Notes: generated by a model not told the origin, from the sequence alone. DNA of 64,000 nucleotides from Cepaea nemoralis (GCA_014155875.1 JACEFZ010005542.1:303001-367000), one strand, 5' to 3'. Positions 44,007-55,640 are shown, counted from the first letter of the stretch. Program-made: numbers and translations.

Positions 44007-44080
<74 letters not shown>

Positions 44081-44093
44081 TATTATTATTAAG
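43926..44093. repeat. (CAT)n trinucleotide microsatellite
   Basis: About 165 bp of CAT with one tta interruption and a terminal TTA run. On the minus strand it is a (GAT)n tract immediately 3' of the LINE end at 44,094, so it may be an expanded LINE tail. Confidence 0.95.
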
Positions 44094-44330
44094 TGCCCAG
44101 CCAACTAGCGTAAGCGTACTTGGTGTGCTGGACCAATTCCGTTGATTATATTAGTTCACGCCACCGTCTCAGTCCACCCAGCATAATTTCCCTGGGTCTT
44201 CCCCTGTCGTCTTCTAGCGTTGATCCGTCCAGTTGTCACGATATTCTCCAATGCCTCTTTTCATTACATTACACCCAGGGAGCATTGTTTGACTACTCTA
44301 ATATTTGCATTTAATGTTTTACTTTCATTA
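44094..44330 (-). mobile_element. LINE 3' end (reverse), next to (GAT)n
   Basis: The minus-strand translation around GEDPGKLCWVD and the words 'tccacccagcataatttccc' and 'tccgtccagttgtcacgat' match the general form of RTE-like C-termini. Family not resolved. Confidence 0.5.
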
Positions 44331-45020
44331 TAGTAATTGGTGGCAGCCGCATATCGGCACTCAATAATGGATGTCGTCAATACGACGTCTGGAACATTAC
44401 TTTTCAGAACATTTCTTGGTTTCCATTTAGGCTGAGTCGACATGTGAGTTCATATAGCCCTTCAATATTGTAATCAACGTCACTGACTGAATGCCTTCCC
44501 ACAAGTTCGTCTATTATGATAACGAAGAATTTTTTTATATAACCGTTGACATATTCATCCTGCATCAAGGGTTCCAGTTGGCTGTGTCGAAGCACGCGTC
44601 TTTCTTCAATAAGGCGCTGTAGACATTTTGAGGCAGCGTTTTAGAATTCCTGTATGGCCACTACATCTTTCAATTTTTATAGTATCATTATGTTCTTCTT
44701 CTTTTCTCTTATTCTTTTAGTGCCGATCAGTACCTGTGAATGTATTTCTCATGCTATTGTGAGGGCTTCAGTTTCTATAATTGATATTTCAATGTACTTT
44801 AACAAATTATCGACTACATAGCAATGTATTCGTTCCTTCTTCGTTTGATTGATTTGCTGACTGTAAGCATAAAGAATGTGCCGCAGACAAGAAGCACAGC
44901 GAGCAGCGAGAAAAATCTGAAACGAAAAAGTGTTACAAGTCATTTACGAGCACAAACAAAGGTGTATGTTAAAGGTGTATGTGTGTATGCTCTAGACCTC
45001 AATAGAAGAACTAAACCTCG
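44331..45020. other. Unassigned stretch
   Basis: No supported assignment. Confidence 0.4.
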
Positions 45021-45024
45021 AGAT

Positions 45025-45250
45025 AAAATCATTATAATGTAGCAGGAACTTTGCAGAACGTCGAAAAACACTTGATCTTTCGCCAGTACCCCTGTCTCAA
45101 ACATTCTAGCGCCCATTGTGTCTTCAATGTCTTGTGTTGGTCGTCCTCTACCTCTCTTCAAGTAGCAATAGGCGTCTATGAGTCTTCTTTCTGTGGCATT
45201 TAAAATGACCAAAGTATTTCAGTTTCTGAAACATGCTGCTGTTTTTGAGC
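45025..45250 (-). mobile_element. RTE-2-like LINE 3' fragment (reverse)
   Basis: The minus-strand frame reads VILNATERRLIDAYCYLKRGRGRPTQ, then DIEDTMGARMFETGVLAKD. The GRGRPTQ and DIEDTMG order is that of LINE C-termini similar to RTE-2 (RPTSRRIHENADTFGT). Truncated on both sides. Confidence 0.6.
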
Positions 45251-45344
45251 CACGTTTCTTTAACCATTTAGATCTGGTTAAACTCAGTACATTTGTTCTT
45301 CTTCATTCAAGTATCCTAAGAAAGTTTATTTTTTTTTTGCGTAT

Positions 45345-45540
45345 CCCTTACAGGACGTTGCAGTCAACACCAGCATTTTTCAGCTGCTGTTGATGTACTA
45401 GGCAAGATTTCGCTCAGTAGTTTGCTATTGCTTTCTGAGCGACCGGCTCTAATACCCCTAAGTTACCGACGCGGCGAGAACCGCTACCGTTTCTCGCGCA
45501 CATCGCGTTACTCAAGATTTTCTTCTTTAGTCATTGCCAA
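45345..45540 (-). mobile_element. SINE-2 copy (reverse)
   Basis: A T run at 45,331-45,338 is followed by gtatcccttacaggacg, 'gtcaacaccagcattttt', 'gctcagtagtttgctattgc' and 'gagcgaccggctc'. These match 51,094-51,353. The tRNA-like head is partly lost. Confidence 0.75.
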
Positions 45541-45929
45541 ATGAAGTGGTACATTATTCACACCCGTCTGTTGCTAGAGTAAAGATGCATGTTTTGACAA
45601 TGTTTAATTATATCAGTTTACTCTTGCTGTACCGTTGATTTATAATGTCAATCATTGCATTTTGTGCCGTCTCTTTCTGATTTATGTTGAAGAGTTCCCC
45701 GTTGTTTTTAATCATGAAGTCAATAATTTGAAATCTTATTTGACACACCATACATAAATAATATAGGTATTTTAATTATAATATACGCCTTTGAGTAAGG
45801 GGGATAGCACGCATGCCTACAGCCCTGGAAGTCCGAAGTGTGACCCTCTATAGAGCGTCTTACTGGCCATCCCGTGTAAAATTATGTCCATAATCCGGTC
45901 AGCTTGTAATACTCTGGTAGATTGAATTG
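45541..45929. other. Unassigned stretch
   Basis: No supported assignment, apart from a weak tRNA-like run at about 45,795-45,860 ('gggggatagcacgcatgcc'). Confidence 0.35.
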
Positions 45930-46620
45930 ATACACTGATATATTGGATTGATACACTGGTAGACTGGATTTATACAATGGTAGACTGAAGTGATACACTA
46001 TTGTATTTGGTAAATACACTCGTAGACTGGATTTATACACTGGTTGACTGGATTGATACACTGATAGACTAGATTTATACAATGGTAGACTGAATTGATA
46101 CACTTGTATATTGGATAAATACACTGGTAGACTAAATTGATACACTGGTATATTGGATAAATACACTGGTGGACTGAATTGATACACTGTTAGACTGAAT
46201 TGATACACTGTTAGACTGAATTGATACACTGGTAGACTGAATTGATACACTGGTAGACTGAATTGATACACTGGTAGACTGAATTGATACACTGGTAGAC
46301 TGAATTGATATACTGGCATAATAGATAGACACACTGGTAGACTGGATTTGATACACTGGTAGACTAGACTGATACTCAGGTATACTGGAATGATACACTG
46401 GTAGACTAGACTGATACAATGGTAGACTGAATTGATACACTGATATATTGGATAAATACACTGGTAGGCAAGATTGATATACTGGTATACTGGACTGATA
46501 CAATGGCAGACTGGACCGATACACTGGTATATTGGATAGATACACTGTTAGACTGGACTGATACACTGGTATACTGGACTGACACAATGGTAGACTTGAA
46601 TGACACATTGATAGACAGAA
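45930..46620. repeat. 21-bp minisatellite (about 690 bp)
   Basis: The core unit is tgatacactggtagactgaat, with variants in which one half is replaced, such as 'tatattggataaatacact'. Six or so consecutive units near 46,170-46,310 are almost identical. Because 21 is a multiple of three, the minus strand keeps an open frame of seven-residue repeats (VYQFSLP and variants). There is no start context or domain to suggest a gene. Confidence 0.9.
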
Positions 46621-46654
46621 TATCACGGACACACAGCAGTAGTAGTTAGTCAGT

Positions 46655-46880
46655 TGCATGTCCTTTAGAAGACGTCACAGTCAACCCCTACATTGTTTGG
46701 CTGAGATTTTATAAACAATTCAATAGTTTTCCATTGCTCTCTTAACGACCTACGTTCATACCACTGTGAAAATAACGCAATGTAGCCTGCTTCCAAATCG
46801 CGGCTTATTTCGAACCCGGTATGTCGGACAGTGAAACTGTGTTCACGGCTCCTAAGTCACAAGCGCAAGCATTAGTAGTA
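46655..46880 (-). mobile_element. SINE-2 copy, diverged (reverse)
   Basis: 'gcatgtcctttagaagacg', 'acagtcaacccctac' and 'ttccattgctctcttaacg' follow the SINE-2 order, with a reverse B-box-like 'atttcgaacccggtatg'. Confidence 0.6.
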
Positions 46881-47800
46881 GATATAGGGAAATGTGCAGT
46901 GTACATAAGAGACCAAACTATAGTATCCCTAGAAATTCGAACCGGCGGATTACAAATTTACGGCTACAAATATTACTGAGCAGAAGGTTGTATACACTTT
47001 GCGATAGACAACACATTCATGAAAATGATAATGATACTGTTTAAAATTAAAAACAAAAATGTAAATACATTCAAACACATGTAATCTTCAAGCTATTAAA
47101 TATAAGCGCGCAGCGTTGTATATGAAGTAGAAAAACGCGGAGTCTGTTTATAATGAAATACTTAAAATCTGTGGATGAAACATTACCACCGTAATCCTAA
47201 CATAGACAGACTGTATAAGTTTGTGATAAATAAATGAACTTGTTACAAAAACTGCGTTTTCGTAGATGTGCAGTTTCAGATACAGTCTTACACATCCAGC
47301 CAGTTTTGCGACATTGAGTGGAGAAGGACTGCTCCACAACCCAGCCCCTTAAAGTGTGTACTTGAGTACTGGGTCGGGATGAAGGTCTCTTCACCAAGGA
47401 CACCCCGATGAATGCAAGCCCATCTCAGGCGTTAGCAAACGTAAACGTCAATACATGGAACTAAATAGTTGAAACTCTCAGTCTTCCAGAAAATCCACGA
47501 TCATCTAAATATCCATGTTTGAAAAGTCATCAGGAATAGGGAAATGAAATGGTATTAGCTTACATGATCACTATTGTCGTTCCCTGATTGATAGTTGGAG
47601 TATATGGACTTGTAGCACCTGGAGACTTCGTAGTGCTTGTAGTTCCGGAGTTGGCACAGCAGGCATTTGAAGTGAAAACAAGATTCTAAAGAATGGTACA
47701 TAAATAAACACGACAACGTGAAAAACAAAAAATAACTGACGAAAAGATAAGACTTCAAAGTAAAATGTTAACATAGTAGTTATAAATGTATTTACTAAGA
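46881..47800. other. Unassigned stretch
   Basis: About 0.9 kb with no supported assignment. Confidence 0.4.
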
Positions 47801-47802
47801 TT

Positions 47803-47921
<119 letters not shown>

Positions 47922-48069
47922 GAGCGTTAATTTGAAATCCGTTCGTGCCTCACCGCTCGTAATTGCGTAAGTTGAACATGATGATGTCATAGTCATGTGA
48001 TAAGTACTGACCAATGAATAAAAGAGCACATGCTTATCGTCCCATGATGTATAGGTTCTGTTTATGACC

Positions 48070-48540
48070 GTTGAGAAAATGGCCGGGTTGATCCAAAATC
48101 CGTCCAAAGAAGCTTAAAGAGCGGTGATTCATTTTCTTTCATTTGAAGGATTCGACCAGTGGACATTCATCGAAGAATGCAGGCAGTGTACGGTAACAAA
48201 TGTGTGTCGAAGACAACAGTGACAGACTGGGCACAAATGTTTCGGAAAGGACGTCAGTTCACGACAGATCTTCGACGGCCTGGTCAAGTGCATATTGTTG
48301 CAACAGAAAAATCCATCACAAGAATTGATGCAGCAGTACATATGAACCGTTGTCGAAGCATACGTTCGCTAAAAAATTTGATGTGTCAATTGGGACAATT
48401 CAAAAGGTCGTTCGTAAGAAACTGCAATATCGGAAGGTGTGTTCACAGTGGGTACCACGGATGCTGACCGACCACCATAAAGAGGAACGCATGGGATGGT
48501 GTTTGAACCACTTACTGCGTTACAGAGTGGAGGGCGACGT
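48070..48540 (+). pseudogene. mariner transposase N-terminal domain, truncated
   Basis: A frame from 48,159 reads RRMQAVYGNKCVSKTTVTDW, RKGRQ and LRRPGQVHIVATEKSI: the paired helix-turn-helix DNA-binding part of mariner. Then KKFDVSIGTIQKVV and RKVCSQWVPRMLTDHHKEERM follow in a second frame from 48,350, after a frameshift. The DDE catalytic domain is missing; the element is cut by a SINE-1 fragment at 48,541. Confidence 0.8.
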
Positions 48541-48640
48541 TTTCGGTAGGCCGCCCTGTGGTAAGAAGACTAAGACATATTGGATAGAACCAGTTGCAAT
48601 GTTGATCCTCTTGAATATAACACTTTTTAATATAAGATAA
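48541..48640 (+). mobile_element. SINE-1 copy, 3' part only
   Basis: 'ggtaggccgccctgtgg' and 'attggatagaaccagttgc' match SINE-1. Its head and most of the body are gone, joined directly to the mariner piece. Confidence 0.65.
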
Positions 48641-48825
48641 TAATAATAATAAAAAAACAAAACAAACAACAAACAATAGAAAACAAATACTAATATACTC
48701 ACGAAATCATTCATAGGACTTTCGCTAACGAATTGGAGTGTATCGCCTGTACCACAAATGCAACTGACATATGTCATCCTGGCAATTGTATAAGAAAACA
48801 TCCACTATGAAGGTTAAACACATGG
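48641..48825. other. Unassigned short stretch
   Basis: An A-rich tract (48,640-48,680) and sequence with no recognised signal. Confidence 0.4.
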
Positions 48826-48950
48826 GTTAGTTAGTTAGTTTGTCGACAGATCATTATCATTGCACATCGAACCATTCAGTCCATAAGTGCTCGGATCCTC
48901 TCCTCAGCAAATCCAACAGCGGGTAGCGGCTAACGACACATTGGTTACAC
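48826..48950 (-). mobile_element. I-like-2 3' end (reverse)
   Basis: A (TTAG)n run at 48,826-48,840 is the complement of the (AACT)-type tail. It is followed by gtcgacagatcat, then gtgctcggatcctctc; the minus-strand translation ends LLRRGSEHLWTEWFDVQ. This is identical in phrase to the end of the 61,655 copy. Confidence 0.8.
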
Positions 48951-50130
<1,180 letters not shown>

Positions 50131-50189
50131 GGGAGAGCTCTATGTAGAAAGCTTCGACCAATTAGGTCAGAAATTCATCTACTGCCTAC

Positions 50190-50392
50190 AGTAGTACCTT
50201 GCGGTATAGGACACGGTGTATTGAGCCTGAGGAATTAAGGCGCTTGGCTAGTGCAGTCGCAAAGAACTTTGCATTTTAGAGTTTTCTTCCATCACCTTCA
50301 CCCGATAGAAAAAAAAATCCACACCTTACCGAGGATTCGAACACGGGTATCCTGAAACTGGTGTTCTAGCCACTCGGCCTGCTAGGTAGCAA
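50190..50392 (-). mobile_element. SINE-4 (tRNA-derived), reverse
   Basis: On the minus strand a tRNA-like head is present: 'ggccgagtggctagaac' (A box) and 'cccgtgttcgaatcctcgg' (B box), at about 50,325-50,385. A T run (50,310-50,318 complement) and a downstream body to about 50,190 follow. The acceptor stem does not pair well, so a SINE head is more likely than a tRNA gene. Only one copy is seen in the window. Confidence 0.6.
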
Positions 50393-50635
50393 ATAATAAA
50401 ATAATGCAAACAACGCAAACCTATCAATATATCTAACAGTGGAGATGATTGGAAGGTAATGATGGCATATGTCTGCCCCAGAGCTGACATCTGAAGACAA
50501 AAGAAGTTACGCCAACTGAAATGGAACATGTTCGGTGACGCATGACTACATCTCATACACTCGTAGTTACACGGTGAGAGTCCAAAACACTATGTAACAT
50601 TTCTAATAAAAGAAGTCTCCTTTTGATTTACATTA
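50393..50635. other. Unassigned stretch
   Basis: No supported assignment. Confidence 0.4.
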
Positions 50636-50788
50636 TTCACAAGCTCTGTCCAGATAAGCTAATGAAGAAGTGCTTGGTAGCAACCGAGATATGGTTCATG
50701 AGAAGAATGTTGCGAATACATTGGACTGCCGGAGTAACTAACAACTATTGCGCGAAGAAGCTAATGAAAGTAGAACATTATGAACAAC
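50636..50788 (+). mobile_element. RTE-like C-terminal fragment
   Basis: The phrase VATEIWFMRRMLRIHWTAGVTNN parallels MAAEMWFLRKMQRIPWTDRKTND of RTE-1, from a distinct family. No start, tail or TSD is seen. It lies just left of the palindrome. Confidence 0.65.
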
Positions 50789-51435
50789 TATATAAATAAA
50801 TACACATAGTATTGATTGGCCCCCACTGAAGGAGAAGAAGGAAGAAGAGATTAGAGGATGCGCTAGACAACATAAAATTTGAAAGCTATAGTTACCGACC
50901 AGGATTCGAACCTGTCACCTCCAAATGACGACAGCGCCTCGCTGCAGGAACAAGTGTACTTCGACGCATAGTGTCTAGTTGGTCATGTGTCGAAGTACAC
51001 TTGTTCCTTCAGCGAGGCGCCATCTTCTTTTGGAGGTGACAAATTCGAATCCCCGGTCGGTAACTAAAGCTTTCAAAATTTACGTTGTCTAGTTTTTTCC
51101 CTCTTGCATATCACTTACAGGACATCGCTGTCAACACCAGCATTTGTTTACCGCCGTTGTTGATTTCTTGGCAAGATTACGCTCAGTAATTTGCCATTGC
51201 TTTCTGAGCGGCCGGCTCACTTATCCCGTAAGTTACCAACGAGGCGAGAACCGCTACCAATTCTAGCGCGCTGCATTACCCCACGTGGATAAACGGGTTT
51301 ACGAAGACAGTCGTTTAACACCTAGGCCAGGAAGACAGGCTAGTTGCCTAGTTGTTGTCTAGTGCGTCCTCTAATCTCTTCTTCCTTCTTCTCCTTCAAT
51401 GAGCGCCAATCAATACTATGTGTGTTTATTTATGT
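50789..51435. mobile_element. Palindromic element with tRNA-like arms, 177-bp arms, interrupted by SINE-2
   Basis: The left arm 50,789-50,965 is the inverse of the right arm 50,989-51,435 once the SINE-2 insert (51,084-51,353) is removed. Shared words are acacatagtattgattgg, 'agattagaggatgcgc', 'ttaccgacc' and 'gaacaagtgtacttcgac' and their complements. Each arm holds a tRNA-like B box facing the other arm ('ggattcgaacctgtc' left, 'aaattcgaatccccgg' right). The centre is 23 bp. No coding sequence is seen. This is a foldback element or two head-to-head tRNA-derived units. Confidence 0.75.
51094..51353 (-). mobile_element. SINE-2 copy (reverse) in the palindrome, with TSD
   Basis: TSD gttgtctagt is at 51,084-51,093 and 51,354-51,363. 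The sequence follows SINE-2: T run, tcttgcatatcacttacagg, 'gctcagtaatttgccattgc', 'gagcggccggctcac' and a head ending in 'tagcctggcc'-like pairs on the minus strand. Full length, about 260 bp. Confidence 0.85.
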
Positions 51436-52047
51436 ACTGTCTCAGTGGCCTCAGAGGGTTCCCCAATTGATTTTCTGTGTAATATATGAACAATTATAAG
51501 AAGTTAGAACATTGTGACCAACTATAAGAAGGAGACAGATGTTATATATAAAGATAAAAATAGGCATGGTAAAATAGGCAGAGACAGACAGAGAAATAAT
51601 ACTGTAAGGACTGAGAATGTGCCATGGAGGAATAAAAAAACACACCATAGACCTAGGTGTGTGGAGATGCATCAACGCTGAACATGTCAGCAGGACACAT
51701 GCTGCTTGGTGATGATGATGTGCCCACTAGGTAATTATACAAGAGAAATCATGGTTATACATGTTACAGACCATGCATCGCTCGGGAAGAGAAACAGTTA
51801 AAATTAATGACAACTTCTACATTCTTAACTTACAGTATCTAACTGCTGCAGGGGTCACGTTAATAAAGATCAGCAATTGCCCACACCAGGACAAAACTAC
51901 CGTCATTTCGTTTATTGCATTATGAGATGATGTATTCATTTGTACAAGTATTAATAATTATAAAATAACAAGAAGAAACATATTCTGAGACAATCTTCTA
52001 TGACTACATAACACATTCAGGTATATTGCTATGTAATTATTTATGAC
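51436..52047. other. Unassigned stretch, possible diverged LINE at left
   Basis: agaacattgtgaccaactat at 51,507 resembles agaacattatgaacaactat at 50,773 left of the palindrome. The rest has no assignment. Confidence 0.4.
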
Positions 52048-52155
52048 GCAGAAGCCATGGTGGCGCAGGGAATAGGACGCTTACCAGCCGGCCTTGTGGT
52101 CATGTGATCGAATCTCTCTCAGGGTGGGGATTTTAAAAATTGACCTGGGCTCCCA
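52048..52155 (+). mobile_element. SINE-5 copy
   Basis: A tRNA-like head, ggtggcgcagggaatagg (A box) and 'gtggtcatgtgatcgaatc' (B box), then gggattttaaaaattg and 'acctgggctcccatt'. The reverse copy at 52,746 shares the 3' phrase. Confidence 0.6.
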
Positions 52156-52462
52156 TTTTACACCATCACCAGAGTTGTGGATCAGCTCTGTGTTCTTGTC
52201 TCGATCATGCCACGTCGCCAAGCCATCCAGATATTTAATTCTCTACCTTCCATTTGTTCTTTTCCCCTCAACATTGCCAGCTGTCATCAAGTTCTCTAGT
52301 AGATTTTTTTTCTCATAACGTGTCCAAAATATTGTGACTGTCTCTGTCTAATTTCTCTAATCAGTTTACGATTTTCATTTGCTTCTTGTAGTACTTGCTC
52401 ATTGGTTTTTCTGTCTGTCCATGGTATTCTTTGCATTTTCCTCAGAAACCACATTTCCACTA
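52156..52462 (-). mobile_element. RTE-1 3' fragment (reverse), first of a pair
   Basis: gttgtggatcagctctg, 'cagctgtcatcaagttctc' and 'cctcagaaaccacatttcc' follow the antisense of the reference at about 14,920-15,240. Its left tail is missing and it is interrupted on the right by the next copy. Confidence 0.8.
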
Positions 52463-52745
52463 CCATTCAATCAATCATGTGCCATGCCGGAAAGCGTGGG
52501 CGGTCATGACTCGCCATTTCACTCGATTACCAGAGTCGTGGATCAGCTCAGTGTTCCTGTCTCGTCCATGCCATGTGGCCAAGCCATCCAGGTATTGTCC
52601 TCTCGGTCTTCCTCTTGGTCTGTTCCCTTTGATCTTGCCAGTTGTCACTAAGTTCTCCAATCCATTTCTTCTCATAACATGTCCAAAAAATTTTGACTAT
52701 CTACGTCTAATTTCTCTAATCAATTTACGAGTTTCATTTGTCATG
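52463..52745 (-). mobile_element. RTE-1 3' fragment (reverse), second of a pair
   Basis: It starts at an (ATTG)-type tail, attcaatcaatc, followed by atgtgccatgccgg. The minus-strand frame RRNGLENLVTTGKIKGNRPRGRPRGQY is intact over 66 residues, so it is younger-looking than its neighbour. Confidence 0.85.
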
Positions 52746-52893
52746 ATATCCATTTATAACCTACACGAGCTGGGAGCCCAGGTAAATAAAACAAAAACAA
52801 AAAAAAAAAAAATATTTGAAAGGGATTCAAATACATGATCAGCGAGCCGGCAAGCAAGCCTGCTGGGCACCACGAAACCGCGGCTCCCTTAGT
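52746..52893 (-). mobile_element. SINE-5 copy (reverse)
   Basis: The right end on the minus strand has 'gccgcggtttcgtggtgcc' and 'catgtatttgaatccc'. Then there is a T-rich tract (52,790-52,813 as A run) and 'acctgggctcccagctcg'. This is the same order as the forward copy at 52,048. Confidence 0.6.
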
Positions 52894-53347
52894 TATAGTG
52901 TGTTTACTTTTCTCTGCCCCAATATACAATTCCATATCTCAGTAACCAACTGAAGGAAAATGATGAGATTTAGCATATAACCTTATCATTATGTCCAACG
53001 AAAAAAAAATTTTTTGTTCTGGAGATTTTACAGCAGATTTCAAAATTTGTTTATATGCGGTATATTATTTACGGGTCAGAGATGAAGTTCATAATTTTAA
53101 ATGTTTTACAGCGTAGTCAGACAATCAGCGTTCAATGTTGAATATTTTACATGTTTCACGGGATTGGCCTTATGCCAAGAACCCCGCGCTGTCTAAACTG
53201 GGACTGGTCAGAGATGTCGTCAAACTGTGGGTTATTTCATGAAACCTGATTATTATTATTATTGTTTTTTTTTTTAAAAACAATCTTACCACTTATCGCT
53301 AACATTGAAATGTGTGAATATTTTTCAAGGGGATTGAATGCGAAATT
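52894..53347. other. Unassigned stretch
   Basis: No supported assignment. Confidence 0.4.
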
Positions 53348-53608
53348 GTGTATACACTTCAAAGCATCGCTATGAAGTTGTACACATATTTTTGTATAGA
53401 AGCTGATCGCAGGAAACTGTTTTATACTATTAAAAATTCCGAAAAAAGAACAGTGCATGCATTGGGTTTGAGTAAACGGTCATTTCGTCGATGGGTGCAA
53501 GAATCTGGGATTAAACCACCACGCAATAACCGAACGGTAGGTAGAAAGGTTATTGTAGACAGCTTTGACAAAGATGTCATAAGGCGAGCTATTATAAAAA
53601 TGCTTTAA

Positions 53609-53847
53609 AAAGTCGCTTAAAAGTCGACAGAGTCGACTTCATTACACCGGGTTCTATCCCATATGGCTCGGTCTCTTTCCGCAGCGCGGAGAGAATCGCA
53701 CAAAGCAGGAACTCCGCAGCTCTAGCGACGACCCACAGAAGTCTCCGAAAAATTTAATTTGTGAATCGAAGGATGCGGCCCGGAATCGAACCCACAACCT
53801 TTGGAGCCCGAGTCAAAAGGCTTGACCACTTCGCCACTGAGACTCCT
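53609..53847 (-). mobile_element. SINE-1 copy (reverse) in the transposase
   Basis: It reads on the minus strand as a tRNA-like head at the right ('agtctcagtggcgaagtgg', 'gtgggttcgattccggg'), the SINE-1 body, and an end tcgacttttaagcgac at the left. Its T-rich 3' end is taaaaagtcgc here. A TSD is hard to separate from the A-rich flank. Confidence 0.8.
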
Positions 53848-54087
53848 AAAAGTATAAAAATTTTGGATTTTATATCCAGGATTATCCAGCATTATAAAAA
53901 TGCCGGATGCCAAAGAAACAGTGACTGTAAGAAAACTTAGGTTTGGTTGAGAAAAAACAATAACATAGAGCTATCCAAAACAACTTTGTGGAAAATTATA
54001 AGGACATTATCTTCACTTTTAGAAAGTACAAGGAAGGTAGAAATATTCTTTGCGAGCAACCGCATTTAGGAGCCATGAGAAGCAGAT

Positions 54088-54181
54088 TAAAATGTTTTGC
54101 GTATCCTGTACAGGACTTAGCTGTCAATAGCAGCATCTTTCAGCTGTCTGTTGATCTCTTGGCAAGATTACGCTCAGTAGT
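54088..54181 (-). mobile_element. SINE-2 fragment (reverse) with 12-bp TSD
   Basis: tgagaagcagat is present at 54,076-54,087 and 54,182-54,193. The 94-bp insert contains 'gcgtatcctgtacaggac', 'ctgttgatctcttggc' and 'gattacgctcagtag', the 3' part of SINE-2. Confidence 0.85.
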
Positions 54182-54638
54182 TGAGAAGCAGATACCTACG
54201 TGAAATAAGGGAAATGCGCAAAGAAAATTATGGCATAGTGTTTTTGAATGAAATGTGGATCAATGCGCACCACACAAGTGATAAGGAATGGCAATCACTG
54301 GATGACAGATAAAGCGATATGTGCCCAGTAGTATAGGACAGCTTTTGGTCATGGCCCATGCTGGTAATACGCATAATGGCTTACAACAGAATGCTGGGCT
54401 CGTGTTCGTATCAAAGCATACAGACAATAGGGATTATCATAATAAGATGAATGGTAATATATTTAGAGATTGGCTCGAGAATACTGTGCTTCCATCCCTA
54501 GATTGACCGTCGTGTCCAATTATGGACAATGCCTGATATCAATGTTGTTGCCCAAGAAGACAACATACCTACAGCATCGAGCACAAAGGGAGCAATAAAG
54601 ATATGGATCCGAATGGAAAACATACAATTTCCAGAAAG

Positions 54639-54640
<2 letters not shown>

Positions 54641-54688
<48 letters not shown>

Positions 54689-55324
54689 CGCGGTTCCAAC
54701 TTCACGGCATTGGGTCGTCCCCATATTGCTCCGTTCCTGTGCCAGTGAATATCACAAAATGCTCCTCACTGCCCCATGTGAACAATGGAATAGACAGGAG
54801 TGTCGGCAAGCCAACAGCCCGCACAGGTACACTGTGCATAATGCCGCCGCCAGAATGCCAACACAAAAGTCCTCCACGAAAAATGCAGTTCATCGTCGAT
54901 GAAAACGGCAGTCACCAGAAAGACTTCATTGACCAGGGTTTTATCCCATATGGTTCGGTCTCTTTCTGCAGGGCGACCCACCGAAAGTGCCGCACAAAGC
55001 ACGAACTCCGTAGCTACAGCGACGACTCCCAGGGGTCTCCTGAAAAATGCACTCGTGAACCGAAAAGGCAAACCAGTCAGTCCAGCAAAGGCCAGCCGTC
55101 ATCGTTCCGAACATGCAGTTCACGCGAAAAACAACCGCAGACAGATGTAAAAGCATTCCATGTGAAATTCACAGCTCACAGTGTCGCGCCACGCACTCAC
55201 TCAGTAGCAGGGCGACGGAACCATAGCCTCCTTAGTCGCCTCTTACGACGTGCATGGTAGGCAACAGTGTTACTATTCTTTGCCCCCCCCCCCCCCCCAT
55301 ATAGGCCCCGGCAACACACGGGCG
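54641..55324 (-). mobile_element. 684-bp composite element: (AACT)n tail, SINE-1 body, G-run start
   Basis: It is bounded by ttccagaaaggt at 54,629-54,640 and 55,325-55,336. On the minus strand it starts cgcccgtgtgttgccgg, has a 17-base G run (55,281-55,297), then a tract including gtaagaggcgactaagg. The SINE-1 body follows (cacgagtgcatttttc ... tgggataaaaccctgg, about 55,070-54,920), then more than 200 bp ending in a (AACT)n tail of about 48 bp (54,641-54,688). It has no ORF and must be non-autonomous. Confidence 0.75.
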
Positions 55325-55640
55325 TTCCAGAAAGGTATTTCTAGCTAGAATTGTTGTCCCTTGTAAAACAGACGCCAAAAAAGCAAGAAATATCAAATCG
55401 ACAAGTTGATAGAAGAGCATCGTCATGGGTGCTTGAGATTTCCGCCGTACCACTCTCATTTTAACCCTATAGAATTTGTGTGGGTTAAAATTAAAGGACA
55501 GGTGGCAGCTGACAATACTATATTCAAATTGTCTGACGTCAAGATACTAATCAAATCAGCGCTATTAAATATTGATAAAAGTTACTGGGAAAATGTGAGG
55601 ACCATGTGTTGAAAGAGGAAGAGGACTATTTTAGAAAGGA

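Larger units (their letters stand above)
53348..55640 (+). pseudogene. IS630/Tc1-like DDE transposase, broken by three insertions
   Basis: Piece 1 (53,348-53,608) is a helix-turn-helix region, ALGLSKRSFRRWVQESG. Piece 2 (53,848-54,076) has SKTTLWKII. Piece 3 (54,194-54,640) has REIREMRKENYGIVFLNEMWINAHHTSDKEW, a run around KHTDNRDYHNKMNGNIF and PIMDNA. Piece 4 (55,337-55,640) has LRFPPYHSHFNPIEFVWVKIK. This is the usual order of Asp, Asp and Glu blocks. The first Asp is replaced by Asn (LNEMW instead of the common DETW). Stops also occur. Confidence 0.75.

Noticed and set aside
45882..46659. Repeat protein with VYQFSLP heptads
   Set aside because: Explained by the 21-bp minisatellite; no signal peptide, stable unit or coding context.
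50321..50392. Possible functional tRNA gene (minus strand)
   Set aside because: Good A and B boxes but a poorly pairing acceptor stem and a SINE-like downstream body.
54643..54688. Telomere-type repeat (TTAG)n
   Set aside because: TTAG is the complement of the AACT-type LINE tail; it ends in LINE sequence and sits inside a TSD-bounded insert.
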